From CADEDH01 sp963732695 (GTDB lineage Bacteria; Actinomycetota; Acidimicrobiia; Acidimicrobiales; SZUA-35): a DNA stretch of 64,000 bases. Made by a program: the position numbers and the translations under genes. Location: the NCBI GenBank assembly GCA_963732695.1, contig CAVTAP010000025.1, positions 248,001 through 312,000 on the forward strand, read 5' to 3'. Positions 35,027 through 44,023 of the stretch are shown here, piece by piece. The notes under the pieces are model-generated. The model was not told the DNA's origin and did not search any database. It saw only the letters and a list, made by a program, of their open reading frames with translations. Within the stretch, counting starts at the first letter, position 1. Each line of letters opens with the position of its first letter.

Positions 35027-36079
35027 TTAGACGGTGGTGGGGCGCCAGCCGGGATCGCGGCCAGTGAAGGCGATCAGGCGGGTCTGGATGTCGGCCCCGG
35101 GCGGCACCTCGACCGCCGGCCCGTAGTGGCCACTGGCTCGCAACATCTCGTCGATGGGTTCCATGCCGGCCAGCATGCCGGGCACGATCAGGGGATCGAG
35201 GGTGTCGTCGAGGCCGGTGGCCCGGGCCAGATCCCAGGTATGAAGCAAGACGTCGCCCAGCACGATCATGCCGATTGCCGACTCCACACTCAGGTGTCCA
35301 GGTGGTCCGGCGTCGAACTCGACGGCAGCCACGGCCGGGTCGTCGAGCATGGCTTGGAAGCCGTCGGCCAGGACCTCCCAGGCCGCCGCCGGACCGTCCT
35401 CGACCGGCGGGATGACCGGCATGTCCTGACCCGACTGGCCCACCACGGCTGGCATCCAGGTGACCATGTGGGTCACGATGTCTCGGGCTACCCAGCCTTC
35501 ACAGGGTGTCGGAGCGTCCCACGCCCCGGCCGGCACCGAGAGGGCCCGATCGGTGAAGCGACCGGCGACCCGGCGGAACCGCTCGGCCGTGGTGTCGGAG
35601 ATGGCCAGAAGGTCTTCCAACCGGTCGAACGTTTCCTGCATCCCGCCCTCCATACCGGAACCCAGGTGGCCGTCCCGGTTGGCCTGGCTGGTGTGCTCGA
35701 CCAGGGTCTGGAGGGTGGTGACGCCGTCGGCCTCGGTGAGGGTCATGGTGTTGCGAGCCTCCCCGTCGGGATAGCCCTCGAATACCTCGGTCGACACGAT
35801 GCGGCTGGTCGGCTCGAGCTGGAGGTAGACGCCATGCCAGCCCAACTCGGCCCCGTCGGGTCCACGGGACACGTAACGCCAGCTGCCCCCGACCCGCAGA
35901 TCGATCTGGCACGATTCCAGCGCCGACCAGGTCGGACCCCACCATCGCAACACGTGGCGGGGCGTGGTTATCGCCTCCCATATCAGCGTGGCTGGGGCCT
36001 CGAAGGTGCGGGTGATCAGGATGGTGGTGTCGCTGGGCAGGGTCACGGTGGCCGAGCCGTGCCGGGTGGTGCTCATCAT
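35027..36079 (-). CDS. AHSA1-type SRPBCC domain fused to a maleylpyruvate isomerase-like domain
   Basis: Protein of 350 aa. Residues about 15-160 form an AHSA1/activator-of-Hsp90-like SRPBCC domain (ITRTFEAPATLIWEAITTP, WGPTWSALESCQIDLRVGG). Residues about 165-345 match TIGR03086-type mycothiol maleylpyruvate isomerase-related domains (PCEGWVARDIVTHMVTWMP, VLLHTWDLARATG). The ATG at 36079 overlaps the ArsR stop (ATGA). Each domain usually occurs separately, often next to an ArsR regulator. Substrate unknown. Confidence 0.88.
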   Translation of the reverse strand: MMSTTRHGSATVTLPSDTTILITRTFEAPATLIWEAITTPRHVLRWWGPTWSALESCQIDLRVGGSWRYVSRGPDGAELGWHGVYLQLEPTSRIVSTEVFEGYPDGEARNTMTLTEADGVTTLQTLVEHTSQANRDGHLGSGMEGGMQETFDRLEDLLAISDTTAERFRRVAGRFTDRALSVPAGAWDAPTPCEGWVARDIVTHMVTWMPAVVGQSGQDMPVIPPVEDGPAAAWEVLADGFQAMLDDPAVAAVEFDAGPPGHLSVESAIGMIVLGDVLLHTWDLARATGLDDTLDPLIVPGMLAGMEPIDEMLRASGHYGPAVEVPPGADIQTRLIAFTGRDPGWRPTTV

Positions 36080-36501
36080 GCGATAGTGCCTTTCGGGTCG
36101 GGCCCGTAAACGGGCCGGGACGGCTGTTCTCCAACCGGTGTGCCAACCGGTTCGGGCGACGGTCGGCGGACCGATTCGTTGCCCAGCTCGCGGAGCAGGT
36201 CTTCGAGGCGGTCGTAGCGATCGTTCCACATGGCTTCGAATGGGGCCACGAGGTCGTGCACCGGGCGGAGGGCGACGGCATTGACCCGGTAGTGGCGCTG
36301 ACGGCCGTCGATCCGGCAGTGAACGAGGTCGACCTTGCGCAGGACTTTCAGATGCTTTGAGACCGTCGGCTGCGACAGGCCGAGCCGGGCCACCATCTCG
36401 CCCACCGACAACTCATCGCCGCCCAGGGTGGTCAGGATCGATCGCCGGCCGACGTCGCCGATGGCGTTGAAGACATCGGCGGTGGTCGACGTTCGGGCCA
36501 T
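36076..36501 (-). CDS. ArsR-family transcriptional regulator
   Basis: Regulator of 141 aa from the ATG at 36501 (MARTSTTADVFNAIGD). The winged HTH is clear (ELSVGEMVARLGLSQPTVSKHLKVLRK), with the C-terminal extension HYRVNAVALRPVHDLVAPFEAMWNDRYD typical of ArsR proteins paired with AHSA1 genes. No metal-binding Cys motif is visible. Coupled by ATGA to the AHSA1 fusion gene. Confidence 0.92.
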   Translation of the reverse strand: MARTSTTADVFNAIGDVGRRSILTTLGGDELSVGEMVARLGLSQPTVSKHLKVLRKVDLVHCRIDGRQRHYRVNAVALRPVHDLVAPFEAMWNDRYDRLEDLLRELGNESVRRPSPEPVGTPVGEQPSRPVYGPDPKGTIA

Positions 36502-36510
36502 GCCCACCAC

Positions 36511-36530
36511 CATATTCCTATATGGGTATG
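36511..36530 (-). promoter_or_regulatory. Candidate ArsR operator
   Basis: catattcctatatgggtatg is an imperfect palindrome (7 of 10 pairs match) lying 9 bp upstream of the ArsR start and rich in A/T against a GC-rich background. It also contains TATAGG on the minus strand as a possible -10 box. Confidence 0.45.
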
Positions 36531-36875
36531 AAAAGCAAACGGTGGTGATCGTGCCGACCGCGAACAGGGCTACGGGCGTAGCCACTGGCACCAACTACGG
36601 CGGGGGCCTGCGTCCTGAGCAACCAGGTGACAGCAGCCGATCGCTGAACCGACCGGCTGACCAGGAACTGGTGGTCGTCGACCCGGCTCGGCTGGCCCGT
36701 CACTATCGGGCGGTCGAGCCACGCAATCCGCCGGTACCCGGCTGGGCGATCAGGGGTCGTCGGTGAGAGCGATGATCCGATCGACGACGGCCGTGAGGGG
36801 CTTTGTCGCATCTGCTGTCACCACGCCCCCAAACCGGGGCGTCAGTTGCGGAGTTCTGGTTCCAGCAGATCGAGG
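36531..36875. other. No gene seen
   Basis: About 345 bp between the ArsR promoter region and the TetR stop codon. Open frames exist but none has a ribosome binding site or family resemblance. Confidence 0.5.
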
Positions 36876-37469
36876 TCAGGCGCCCAGGGCGGCGGCCAGT
36901 GTCCGCACGAGCTCGTCGACGAGGTCGTGGGCAGGGCGTTGAAAGGGCGCTGATTCGTCGGTGAGGAGCGCGCCAAGGGTGCCGAACACGCACCATCGGA
37001 TGCGCCAGGCGATGTCACCGAAGTCGATGTGGGGCAGTGCTGCTTCGAGGTGGGGGCGGAACGTGTCGGCAACGGGGGCGAAGTGGGTCGCGACCGTTGC
37101 GGCGACGAAGTCGCTTGGGCGGCCGTAGATCGCGCCGATCAGCCGGGCGCGCCCAGGGGATTGGGCGTGGAGTACGTGTGCGGTCTCGACGTCGGGGCGG
37201 ATCAGGGCGTCGACGAGGTCCGACAGCGTGGGCTGGCCATGCGCCGACGCTACGCCGAGCAGAACCAGTCGACGGGCGTTGAGCGGGACCAGAATGCGAT
37301 CGAGCACGGCCGCGGCGAGCGCCTCACGGCCCCCGAAGTGATAGTGGACCGCGCCAGGATCGGTCCCTGCCTCTCGCATGATCCTGCGCAGTGATGCGGA
37401 CTCGATTCCGACGCTCGCAAACTCGATCTCGGCAGCGTCGAGGAGGGCGTCAACTGTGAGGCTGGTCAC
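36876..37469 (-). CDS. TetR-family transcriptional regulator
   Basis: Regulator of 197 aa from the GTG at 37469 (VTSLTVDALLDAAEIEF). HTH at about residues 5-50 (SLRRIMREAGTDPGAVHYHFGGREAL), followed by a TetR C-terminal domain. It overlaps the 3' end of the SRPBCC gene by 20 bp, so the two form one operon. The duplicated palindrome at 37911-37946 is the likely operator. Confidence 0.88.
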   Translation of the reverse strand: MTSLTVDALLDAAEIEFASVGIESASLRRIMREAGTDPGAVHYHFGGREALAAAVLDRILVPLNARRLVLLGVASAHGQPTLSDLVDALIRPDVETAHVLHAQSPGRARLIGAIYGRPSDFVAATVATHFAPVADTFRPHLEAALPHIDFGDIAWRIRWCVFGTLGALLTDESAPFQRPAHDLVDELVRTLAAALGA

Positions 37470-37917
37470 GTTCGAGAAGGTCCTTGAGGGCCTTGAGGTC
37501 CTTGCTGGTAGCGCGGCGCATGGCGGCTCGGATGAACGGGGTGGCCAGCCGGGAGAAACCGCTCGGGTTACCACGGTTGCGCAGCGTCATCCGGGTGTCG
37601 CCGTGGGCCAACTGTTCGTATCGGTAGCTGGTCTCCATCGGAAACGGACCTTCCGCAGTGCGCATCACCAGCGACTCGGGAGTGTGCTCGATGATCTGGT
37701 ACGTGTAACGCAACTCCCGGCGGAGGAACCGGGCAACGAACGCGACCTGGGTGCCGACCTGGAGCGGTGGCGGGGTCTTCCACTCGACTTGAGAGATCTT
37801 TGCATACCACTCCGGGGCGTTCGACGGGTTGCTCGCGTAGTCGGCCACAACCTCGACCGGCCGCCGAATCACCTCGGCCACGACGACATCAACGGCACGA
37901 TCGACTGAATCAGTCAC
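37450..37917 (-). CDS. SRPBCC-family lipid/ligand-binding protein
   Basis: START/Bet v1-like protein (155 aa), GTG start at 37917. N-terminal VVAEVIRRPVEVVADYASNPSNAPEW is the typical first strand-helix of polyketide cyclase/dehydrase-type SRPBCC domains. The start codon lies inside the first operator palindrome. Ligand unknown. Confidence 0.88.
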   Translation of the reverse strand: MTDSVDRAVDVVVAEVIRRPVEVVADYASNPSNAPEWYAKISQVEWKTPPPLQVGTQVAFVARFLRRELRYTYQIIEHTPESLVMRTAEGPFPMETSYRYEQLAHGDTRMTLRNRGNPSGFSRLATPFIRAAMRRATSKDLKALKDLLERDQPHS

Positions 37918-37946
37918 GCGACTTACCCTAGTCAGTCACGCGACTG
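37911..37946 (-). promoter_or_regulatory. Duplicated palindromic operator
   Basis: Two copies of CAGTCACGCGACT (37911-37923 and 37933-37945), each with AGTC/GACT arms, lie 22 bp apart (two helical turns). The downstream copy is a perfect CAGTC-N4-GACTG palindrome. They overlap the start of the SRPBCC-TetR operon, a typical site for TetR autorepression. Confidence 0.7.
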
Positions 37947-38604
37947 AACCACAACTGTGCGTAGGGCCACTGGGCCATGCGAAGGATCCCCCTGATGGGA
38001 GGCCATTCCCCCACTCAGTGCTCATTGACTCTGGACGCCCGTGAACCCTGAAGTGGAGCTAGGGGGAATCCGCTTAGGGGCTGCTAGCGCCATCGTTTTG
38101 GCTGGTGAGAGCGATCCCGGGGCCAGTAGAGCTCTGTCACGGGAGCAACCGCAGTAGCGACCCTGGTCTCTGGCTCGGGAACTGCTCACGGCTTGCCCTC
38201 ATCACCCATGCTCGACCAGGCTTCGATCCCGTGCGGCCGGCGCCCGCGTTTCCGGGCTGACCGGCCGGGCCAGGCCGGATACCTCTCGGCCTGATCGGTG
38301 GGCCAGCCGGGCTGCTGATCCGAGCTCACGGTTGGGGTCGGCCGATGTTGGTTCGCCACACGGTCAAGTCGCCTGGATGACGGTCGAGACCGTGCGAGGG
38401 CGCCCCGGGGGCGGTCGGCGTAAGGCAGCTCGGCCGATGGACCATCGGAGAATGGATGACTGGCGCTCCACTTGTGGGGTCACTCCGCCAGCGCTTGTGG
38501 CCCGCGCTGGAAGCTCGTGGATGATCCGGCGGTGAACCGAGCTACCTTGCGACGCCTGAACCGTGGTACCGTCCCCTCCGAGGGCATTGACTGGAAGGGG
38601 AGTC
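37947..38604. other. Intergenic region with a decayed repeat copy
   Basis: About 660 bp with no supported gene. It contains the 160-bp repeat (38001-38160) described separately. The rest shows no clear coding or RNA feature. Confidence 0.5.
38001..38160 (+). repeat. Upstream copy of a diverged 160-bp direct repeat
   Basis: Collinear with 49201-49360. Shared blocks include gaaccctgaagtggagct, gggggaatccgctt and gggagcaaccgc. The downstream copy covers the 3' end of a small gene (48996-49229), and this one keeps a matching tail that reads I-P-P-L-S-A-H-stop, so it is a gene-end remnant rather than a simple short site. Confidence 0.75.
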
Positions 38605-38895
38605 ATGGGCCTGTTCCTTATTGAACGGAACTTCGCCGAACAATTGAGCCTCGACGCGACGGCGATCGACGGTATCAATACTTACAACGCAAGCGCTGAC
38701 CTCCGATGGCTGTTCAGCTTTCTTTCTGCCGACAGAAAGAAGACGTACTGCCTCTATGAAGCCGCTGATGCAGACGCCTTGTTGAGGCAGGCGCAGGATC
38801 TCGGCATCCCGTTGGACGCATTGGTCGAGGTGTCGGAATTGAACCCTGAAATGTTCACGACCGGTGCTTCGGTCAGCGGCCACAACGGGGTGTAG
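38605..38895 (+). CDS. DUF4242 family protein
   Basis: Small protein (96 aa) beginning MGLFLIERNFAEQL. It has the DUF4242 pattern: an N-terminal strand ending in ERxF, a central WLFSFLSADRKKTYCLYEAAD and ADALLRQAQDLGIPLDALVEV. One member (SCO4226) binds nickel; binding here is not shown. GGAAGGGGAG lies just before the ATG at 38605. Confidence 0.85.
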   Translation: MGLFLIERNFAEQLSLDATAIDGINTYNASADLRWLFSFLSADRKKTYCLYEAADADALLRQAQDLGIPLDALVEVSELNPEMFTTGASVSGHNGV

Positions 38896-38914
38896 GCAAC
38901 AAATTGCTCAACTG

Positions 38915-40999
38915 CTAGGCGGATTCTCCGTGTCGGTGCGCCCAGGCAGCCGCCTGAGTGCGATTCGCCGCCCCGATTTTGGCCAAGATTGCCCCTACAT
39001 GGTTCGCGACGGTGTGTTGGCTGACGTTGAGCTCCCCGCCGATCTGGCGGTTGGACATTCCCTGGCTGACTAGGCGAAGGACTTCACGCTCTCGCGTTGT
39101 CAACTCATGCTCGTTCTCCGGCTCTTCACCATTCAAGATCTTGTCCAGTGCCGCGGCCCGGCCGCCAAGGGCGGTCATGCCGAGCGATTCGGTGATAGCG
39201 CGGCCGTTCGCCAGTAGCGCCCGAGCTCTCCTCCGCTCGCCTCCGCCCGGCGTGGTGGCTAACTGCACTGCCAGCGCGTAGCTCGAGTGAGCGATCCATG
39301 TCGACCAACCAGTTGTCGTGTCCAGCGCCAACGCCGCCTCGAAGGCTTCGAGGGCTGCCTCGTGGTCGCCGAGCGTGCTGTGGATCCGGCCGAGGTAGCG
39401 GTCGGCCGCTCCGTAGCAGGCCAGTCCGGGCACGTATATGCCCAAGCCCGAGTAGGGGGCGAGCCGCTCCAATACGAGGCGTGCAACTCCCTGATGACCG
39501 CACAGGAACGCAGCATCGGCCAGGTAGCTCATGACTCCGGGCATCAGCGAGTCGGTGGCCACTGAGGCCAGGTTGTCGGTGGCGAGACGGTCGAGCAGTG
39601 CCTCGGCCTCTGCCAGCATCCCAATCTCGGCATAGAGTACCGCGAGCCCCGGCGCCCAGGACGTGTCATCGCGGCGCAGGCGGGCCGCCAGTTCGAGCAG
39701 TGGCCGCAGCTCCGCAAGCCGACCCTGCTCCCGCCGGATCGAGAACATCTGTAGGCCGTAAGAGCCATCGCCCTGGTGGTTGACCTCACTCCATTCCCGG
39801 CACCGTTCAGTCGCTGCCTCGGCCTCGATGAAGCGGCCTTCCGACAGGGCGACAGCCGCCTCGCTGCCTGACTGGAAGAGCAGATAGAAAGGCTGCCTGA
39901 AGCGAGCCGAGAGCGTATTGAAACGGGCACGGCTATCCGTGAATCTCGGCCCATCAAAGCGGACGAACAGCCTGAGCATCAGCTTGCACTGAAGCTTGAG
40001 CTCCGAGACCTCGTCCCCCACCCGGCGGGCGACGTCGATCCCGCGTTGGCATAGGTCGATCTGATCGGCAACCGAATCCGGCCCGACCGTTGCAATCAGA
40101 CGGCTGTGGATTGCGTCCAGCAGCAGTCGCGGCTCAGGCAATGTTTCCGCCAGGGCTATCGCTTCGTCACCCGCCCGACGGCTCCCGGCGTCATCTCCGT
40201 TCAACGCCAACGCACCGGAGAGCGCCGCCAAAAGTTCACAGCGGGCGACTACACCCACATCCCCGTTGAGCGATTCGGCAAGCAACGTGGCGGCCGACGT
40301 GCCGGGGAGGGTGCCACGCCAGGTGGCCTCGTACATTGCCTTAGCGGCGCGAATTAGGCATTCCTGGTTGTTGCGATTTCGCGCCAGGCGGGCGGCAGCA
40401 CTGGCGCATCGCAATGCGGCAGCTGCATCACCGGACCGGGCGTAGGCAACCGCAAGGTCGATGAGAATGTCGGCGCGTGTTCCGTCGTCATCCACCACCT
40501 GCTCAACTTCGCGAAGCACGGTGATCGCATCATCAAAGGCAACCGTCTCGATCGAATCTTGTGCTGCTTGCCGCGCGTACCGCGCCGCAGTCGCCGGCGG
40601 CTCGAGAGGGATCGCAGCCGCGAAGTGGCGCGCCAGCAATGCCGCCTCCGCGCTGCCTGTGTCGAGCAAGGCGTGTGCCACCGCAAGATGATGTCGGGCC
40701 CTGTCGCCTGAGTTCAGCGACGATTCGATGGACTGCCGGACAAGCGCATGGACGAACGCAGCCTGGGTCAGGCTCACCTCCCTGAGCAGGCCAAGAGCCA
40801 CGCCCTGGGCGACGAGGTCCAGAACCTCGGCCACCTCGACCCGGCCCGCAGCCGCCAGCAGGCGCACCTCGAAGGATTCGCCGATGGTCGCCGCCAGCTC
40901 CAGCATGAGCCGGGAGGTTGAGCCGAGTCGAGCCATGCGCTGGTCGACCATTTCACGCACTGACCGCGGTGTGCTGCTTGTGGTGGCCGAACCGACCAC
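38915..40999 (-). CDS. LuxR-family regulator, C-terminal part (frameshift-separated)
   Basis: About 694 aa of helical TPR-like repeats ending in a LuxR HTH (LTTREREVLRLVSQGMSNRQIGGELNVSQHTVANHVG). It continues the ATPase half at 41007-42284 in another frame. Reading the minus strand in this frame upstream of 40999 gives GFTALDEGWVVGSATT, which joins naturally to the end of the N-terminal half. So this is the C-terminal part of one large ATP-binding LuxR regulator. A separate start (GTG 40999) cannot be excluded. Confidence 0.82.
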   Translation of the reverse strand: MVGSATTSSTPRSVREMVDQRMARLGSTSRLMLELAATIGESFEVRLLAAAGRVEVAEVLDLVAQGVALGLLREVSLTQAAFVHALVRQSIESSLNSGDRARHHLAVAHALLDTGSAEAALLARHFAAAIPLEPPATAARYARQAAQDSIETVAFDDAITVLREVEQVVDDDGTRADILIDLAVAYARSGDAAAALRCASAAARLARNRNNQECLIRAAKAMYEATWRGTLPGTSAATLLAESLNGDVGVVARCELLAALSGALALNGDDAGSRRAGDEAIALAETLPEPRLLLDAIHSRLIATVGPDSVADQIDLCQRGIDVARRVGDEVSELKLQCKLMLRLFVRFDGPRFTDSRARFNTLSARFRQPFYLLFQSGSEAAVALSEGRFIEAEAATERCREWSEVNHQGDGSYGLQMFSIRREQGRLAELRPLLELAARLRRDDTSWAPGLAVLYAEIGMLAEAEALLDRLATDNLASVATDSLMPGVMSYLADAAFLCGHQGVARLVLERLAPYSGLGIYVPGLACYGAADRYLGRIHSTLGDHEAALEAFEAALALDTTTGWSTWIAHSSYALAVQLATTPGGGERRRARALLANGRAITESLGMTALGGRAAALDKILNGEEPENEHELTTREREVLRLVSQGMSNRQIGGELNVSQHTVANHVGAILAKIGAANRTQAAAWAHRHGESA

Positions 41000-41006
41000 C
41001 CAGCCT

Positions 41007-42284
41007 TCATCGAGCGCGGTGAACCCGATTGGTGGCTATGAGCTGCTGCCACAACTCCGCCAGCAGGAATGCGTTTCCCCCGGTGCGTTCGACGAGCTGG
41101 CGCACGACCGGCTCGAGCGGTGCGGGGAGGGTCTCGACGAGAGTGCCGGTCGCGTTGGCGACGAATCGGCGTATCCCGACCTCGTCGAAGGGGTCAACGC
41201 CTACTCGCTCGACACCGGGTAGCCGGCTCCAGAGACCAACCGACGTGAGAAATGCCTCCGTACGATCGCTCGGCTCGTCGCGTGCCGTCAGCACGACACA
41301 AAGGCGTTCGAGGTGGTCTGAACGAAGCACGTGCTCGAGCAGTCGCACCGTTGGCCGCTGGGCCCAGTGCAGATCGTCGAGCACAACGAGGACCGGCGCG
41401 ACCTGGGTGGCGGCCGCCAACAGATGGACGACGGCCTCGAACGCCCAGTGCCGATCGGCCTCCGGCTCGCGCCACCCCTGGTCGCGAGATGCGTTCCTGG
41501 TCGCCGCGACGTCCGCCCAAGGAAACAAAAGTGCGAGGTCGGCACAGGCGGTCGGATCGAGGCCGGCACTGAGCGAGCCGTCCAGAAGCGCTTCGAACAG
41601 CGGCCGGAGAGCTTCACTGAACGGCTGAAACGGTACTTCCAACGACTCCGTCGAGCCGCCGTAGACCACCATGCCGCCCACCGAGCCGGCCCGCCGGGCG
41701 AACTCCGTCGCCAGGCGCGTCTTTCCTGAGCCGGCCTCGCCCTCAAGGAGGATCACACGTCGTTCGCCCACGCAGGTGGAGGCCCAGGCTCGTTCGAGCG
41801 CCAGCCAGGGTGTGTATCGGTTCACGAAGGGATGACGGTCGGCGCCCACCAGCAGCCGAGGCAGCGGCAGCGGCGGCATCGCCCGGCTCACGGCGGTGAG
41901 ACGGTAAAGACCGGCCACCGAGTCGTGTTGCCGGCAGAGCACGGTTTCATTACGGCGTAACAGCTGCCGAGCGACATCAGTGACCAGGAGCTCACCGGAC
42001 GGAGCCGCTGAGGCCCACTGGAGGAGGTGGCTGACCGTGTCGAGCTCCGCGAGCACCGGTTCGCCCTTGGAGTCGAGGTCGACTTCGGTGACGTCGAGCG
42101 CCCCGCGAATGAATGGATGTCGGATCCGCAACTCCTGCAGAGCCTGCGCCGCAGCAGACGGCGTCGTGAAGGCCAGGACCGCCCCGCCTCGCAAAATCGC
42201 CGTCGGCGGGCTCTCCAGCTGCACGAGGACGTCCGCATCGACAGGATCCGCCAAGCCGACCACGGCCACCGTAGCCGACACCAT
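41007..42284 (-). CDS. LuxR-family regulator, N-terminal ATPase part (frameshift-separated)
   Basis: 425 aa. The first about 145 residues resemble the tail of an adenylate cyclase-like domain (ELLVTDVARQLL). It is followed by an AAA/STAND ATPase: Walker A GEAGSGKTR at about residue 184 and Walker B VLVVLDDLHWAQRPT. It ends at a TGA shortly after LLAELWQQLIATN, about where the family continues. A one-base frame change near 41015-41030 joins it to the LuxR half. Confidence 0.82.
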   Translation of the reverse strand: MVSATVAVVGLADPVDADVLVQLESPPTAILRGGAVLAFTTPSAAAQALQELRIRHPFIRGALDVTEVDLDSKGEPVLAELDTVSHLLQWASAAPSGELLVTDVARQLLRRNETVLCRQHDSVAGLYRLTAVSRAMPPLPLPRLLVGADRHPFVNRYTPWLALERAWASTCVGERRVILLEGEAGSGKTRLATEFARRAGSVGGMVVYGGSTESLEVPFQPFSEALRPLFEALLDGSLSAGLDPTACADLALLFPWADVAATRNASRDQGWREPEADRHWAFEAVVHLLAAATQVAPVLVVLDDLHWAQRPTVRLLEHVLRSDHLERLCVVLTARDEPSDRTEAFLTSVGLWSRLPGVERVGVDPFDEVGIRRFVANATGTLVETLPAPLEPVVRQLVERTGGNAFLLAELWQQLIATNRVHRAR

Positions 42285-42702
42285 GTGATCAACCCCATGC
42301 TAGGTCGGGCAGTAGATAGTTAGATCTAACCACAACCCAGCGCCGTTCGCTGCGGGGCGGGCGGAAAGCGGTCGGCAGGAGGTTCGGTTGCATCGAACCG
42401 TCTCATTGGCCCGGCCGGGCCATGGCAAGCTGCACGCGGCGGCGGCGCCGGGGACCGACGAGTCGACTGATGTTGGGGCCTGGTGTTCGGGAACCCGCCC
42501 CAGGGCGGCTCCAGTCGAGTCAGTGCGGTGCCGACGGCAGGGCGGCGGCCTGTCCCCCGGCCGGCCAGAGGATGCTGCGGCCCCTTGATCAACGCACGGA
42601 TAACGGGCGGCGGCTTGATCAGTTCTCACTACCCGGCCTGGACGGCTGAAACGTCAGCACGAGCCATTCACAACGAGGGAGCGAAGGCCTACCGTCCCGA
42701 AT
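42285..42702. promoter_or_regulatory. Spacer with a 12-bp palindrome
   Basis: About 420 bp without a supported gene. It contains the perfect palindrome gttagatctaac (42319-42330), 35 bp upstream of the LuxR-family start, a possible operator or promoter element. Confidence 0.5.
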
Positions 42703-43884
42703 ATGACAACCGTCGACACACCCTCGTCACTTTCGGAAGCAGTTGCGGCCGTCGAACCGGTCATCCGGGAGTACGCCGCCACTGCCGAGGAGAAGCGCGT
42801 CATGGCGCCAGAGATCATAGAGGCGCTCGTTTCTTCGGGCCTCCTGCGAATGTGGGTACCGCGTGCCTATGGCGGCCTCGAAGCGGCCCCGAACGAGTCG
42901 CTCGATGTGATGGAGCGACTCGCTCGTATCGATGCCGCCACCGGGTGGGTGGTTAGCAACTGTGTGTTCATCACGACGATCTGCCAGTTCCTGCCGGAAA
43001 ACGTGCGGGCTCGCATCGTCGGAGATCCTCATGTGGTCGCCTGCGGCAGCTTCGTACCTCCAGGTGCGGCGCGAGTCACCGATGATGGATACATCATCAA
43101 CGGGAACTGGTCCTTCGGGAGCGCTATCCAGTACGCGACAAGCATCGTTGTACTTAACCTGCTCGTTGACGGCAATGGCGATCTGGTGCTTCAGGAGGGC
43201 AACCCGGTCAGCGTTGTGGCCTTTTTACACGCCGACGACGTGGAGTTCCAGGACACCTGGCACACACTGGGGTTGCGGGGGACCGGGAGTGTCAACTTCA
43301 CGGCTACGGACCTTGCTGTACCGAGGGATCACACATATCTGCTAGGGCCGTGGCAAAGCGAAGAGGGACCGTTCTCTGGGCCGCTGTACCGACTTGGTCT
43401 CATCATGGACGCAGTACGAATCGCGAAGGTCGGCGTAGGAATCGCTCAGGGTGCGGTGGATGACTTCTCCAATCTCGCCACCACGAAGACCCCCGCCTAC
43501 ACGACGACGATCACGGCAGATCGGGCTACCGTTCAGGAACGTGTAGCTCGAGCGCAGGCTTTGGTACAGGCAGGCCGCGCGAGTATTCAAATGACAGTAT
43601 CGGACGGCTGGAGCGCAGTGCAGGATGGCAGCCGAATAACGGGCGAACGGTGCATCCCGATGGGCTTGGCCGCATCGTTCGCGCTCGATGCGGCGGCGCA
43701 GGCTGTAGATCTCCTGTACCAGTCGGGCGGCACGACCGCCTTCCGAGACGAGTCACCCTTGCAACAGCGGTTTCGAGACGTTCAGACTCTACGCCAGAAC
43801 GCCATCGCGTCGTGGAGTCGATATGAATCACTCGGTAAGATGCTGCTCGGGCGCGCAAGCGACTGGCCGTTCCATCAGCTTTAG
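42703..43884 (+). CDS. Acyl-CoA dehydrogenase-like flavoprotein (monooxygenase type)
   Basis: Protein of 393 aa resembling Acyl-CoA_dh_2/HpaC-partner-type flavin monooxygenases. N-terminal LVSSGLLRMWVPRAYGGLEAAP, flavin-site region GYIINGNWSFGSAI and WHTLGLRGTGSVNF are characteristic. The C-terminal helices carry the ACAD dimer pattern (YQSGGTTAFRDESPLQQRFRDVQTLRQN). The substrate is unknown. Codon usage is less GC-rich than in the first 30 kb, suggesting acquisition. A paralog follows at 44314. Confidence 0.85.
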   Translation: MTTVDTPSSLSEAVAAVEPVIREYAATAEEKRVMAPEIIEALVSSGLLRMWVPRAYGGLEAAPNESLDVMERLARIDAATGWVVSNCVFITTICQFLPENVRARIVGDPHVVACGSFVPPGAARVTDDGYIINGNWSFGSAIQYATSIVVLNLLVDGNGDLVLQEGNPVSVVAFLHADDVEFQDTWHTLGLRGTGSVNFTATDLAVPRDHTYLLGPWQSEEGPFSGPLYRLGLIMDAVRIAKVGVGIAQGAVDDFSNLATTKTPAYTTTITADRATVQERVARAQALVQAGRASIQMTVSDGWSAVQDGSRITGERCIPMGLAASFALDAAAQAVDLLYQSGGTTAFRDESPLQQRFRDVQTLRQNAIASWSRYESLGKMLLGRASDWPFHQL

Positions 43885-43921
43885 AAGAAATGGCACCTGA
43901 TGAGGCAACTGTCGATATACA

Positions 43922-44023
43922 AAGGACGGTACGGTAGCTCCGATGCTGGCTGAACATCGGGCGGAGGGCGAGCAACAGGAGCGGTTGTCGCCCAGTTCAG
44001 TTCTTGCGCAGCGCAAGATGTAA
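43922..44023 (+). pseudogene. N-terminal remnant of a third acyl-CoA dehydrogenase-like gene
   Basis: Translated in frame, 43937-44023 gives APMLAEHRAEGEQQERLSP and then SSVLAQRKM before a TAA. This matches the start of the intact gene at 44314 (AAPILAENRGEGERQARLS then SKSLLALRDAG). The similarity then stops, leaving a short gene fragment. Confidence 0.75.

Noticed and set aside
38040..38075. tRNA or tmRNA 3' end used as an attachment site (tggagct then gggggaatcc)
   Set aside because: It resembles such ends, but the expected pairing sequence does not follow and no tRNA fold was found.
41007..41009. Another in-frame selenocysteine TGA in the LuxR-family gene
   Set aside because: The following homologous sequence is in a different frame, so this is a frameshift, not recoding.
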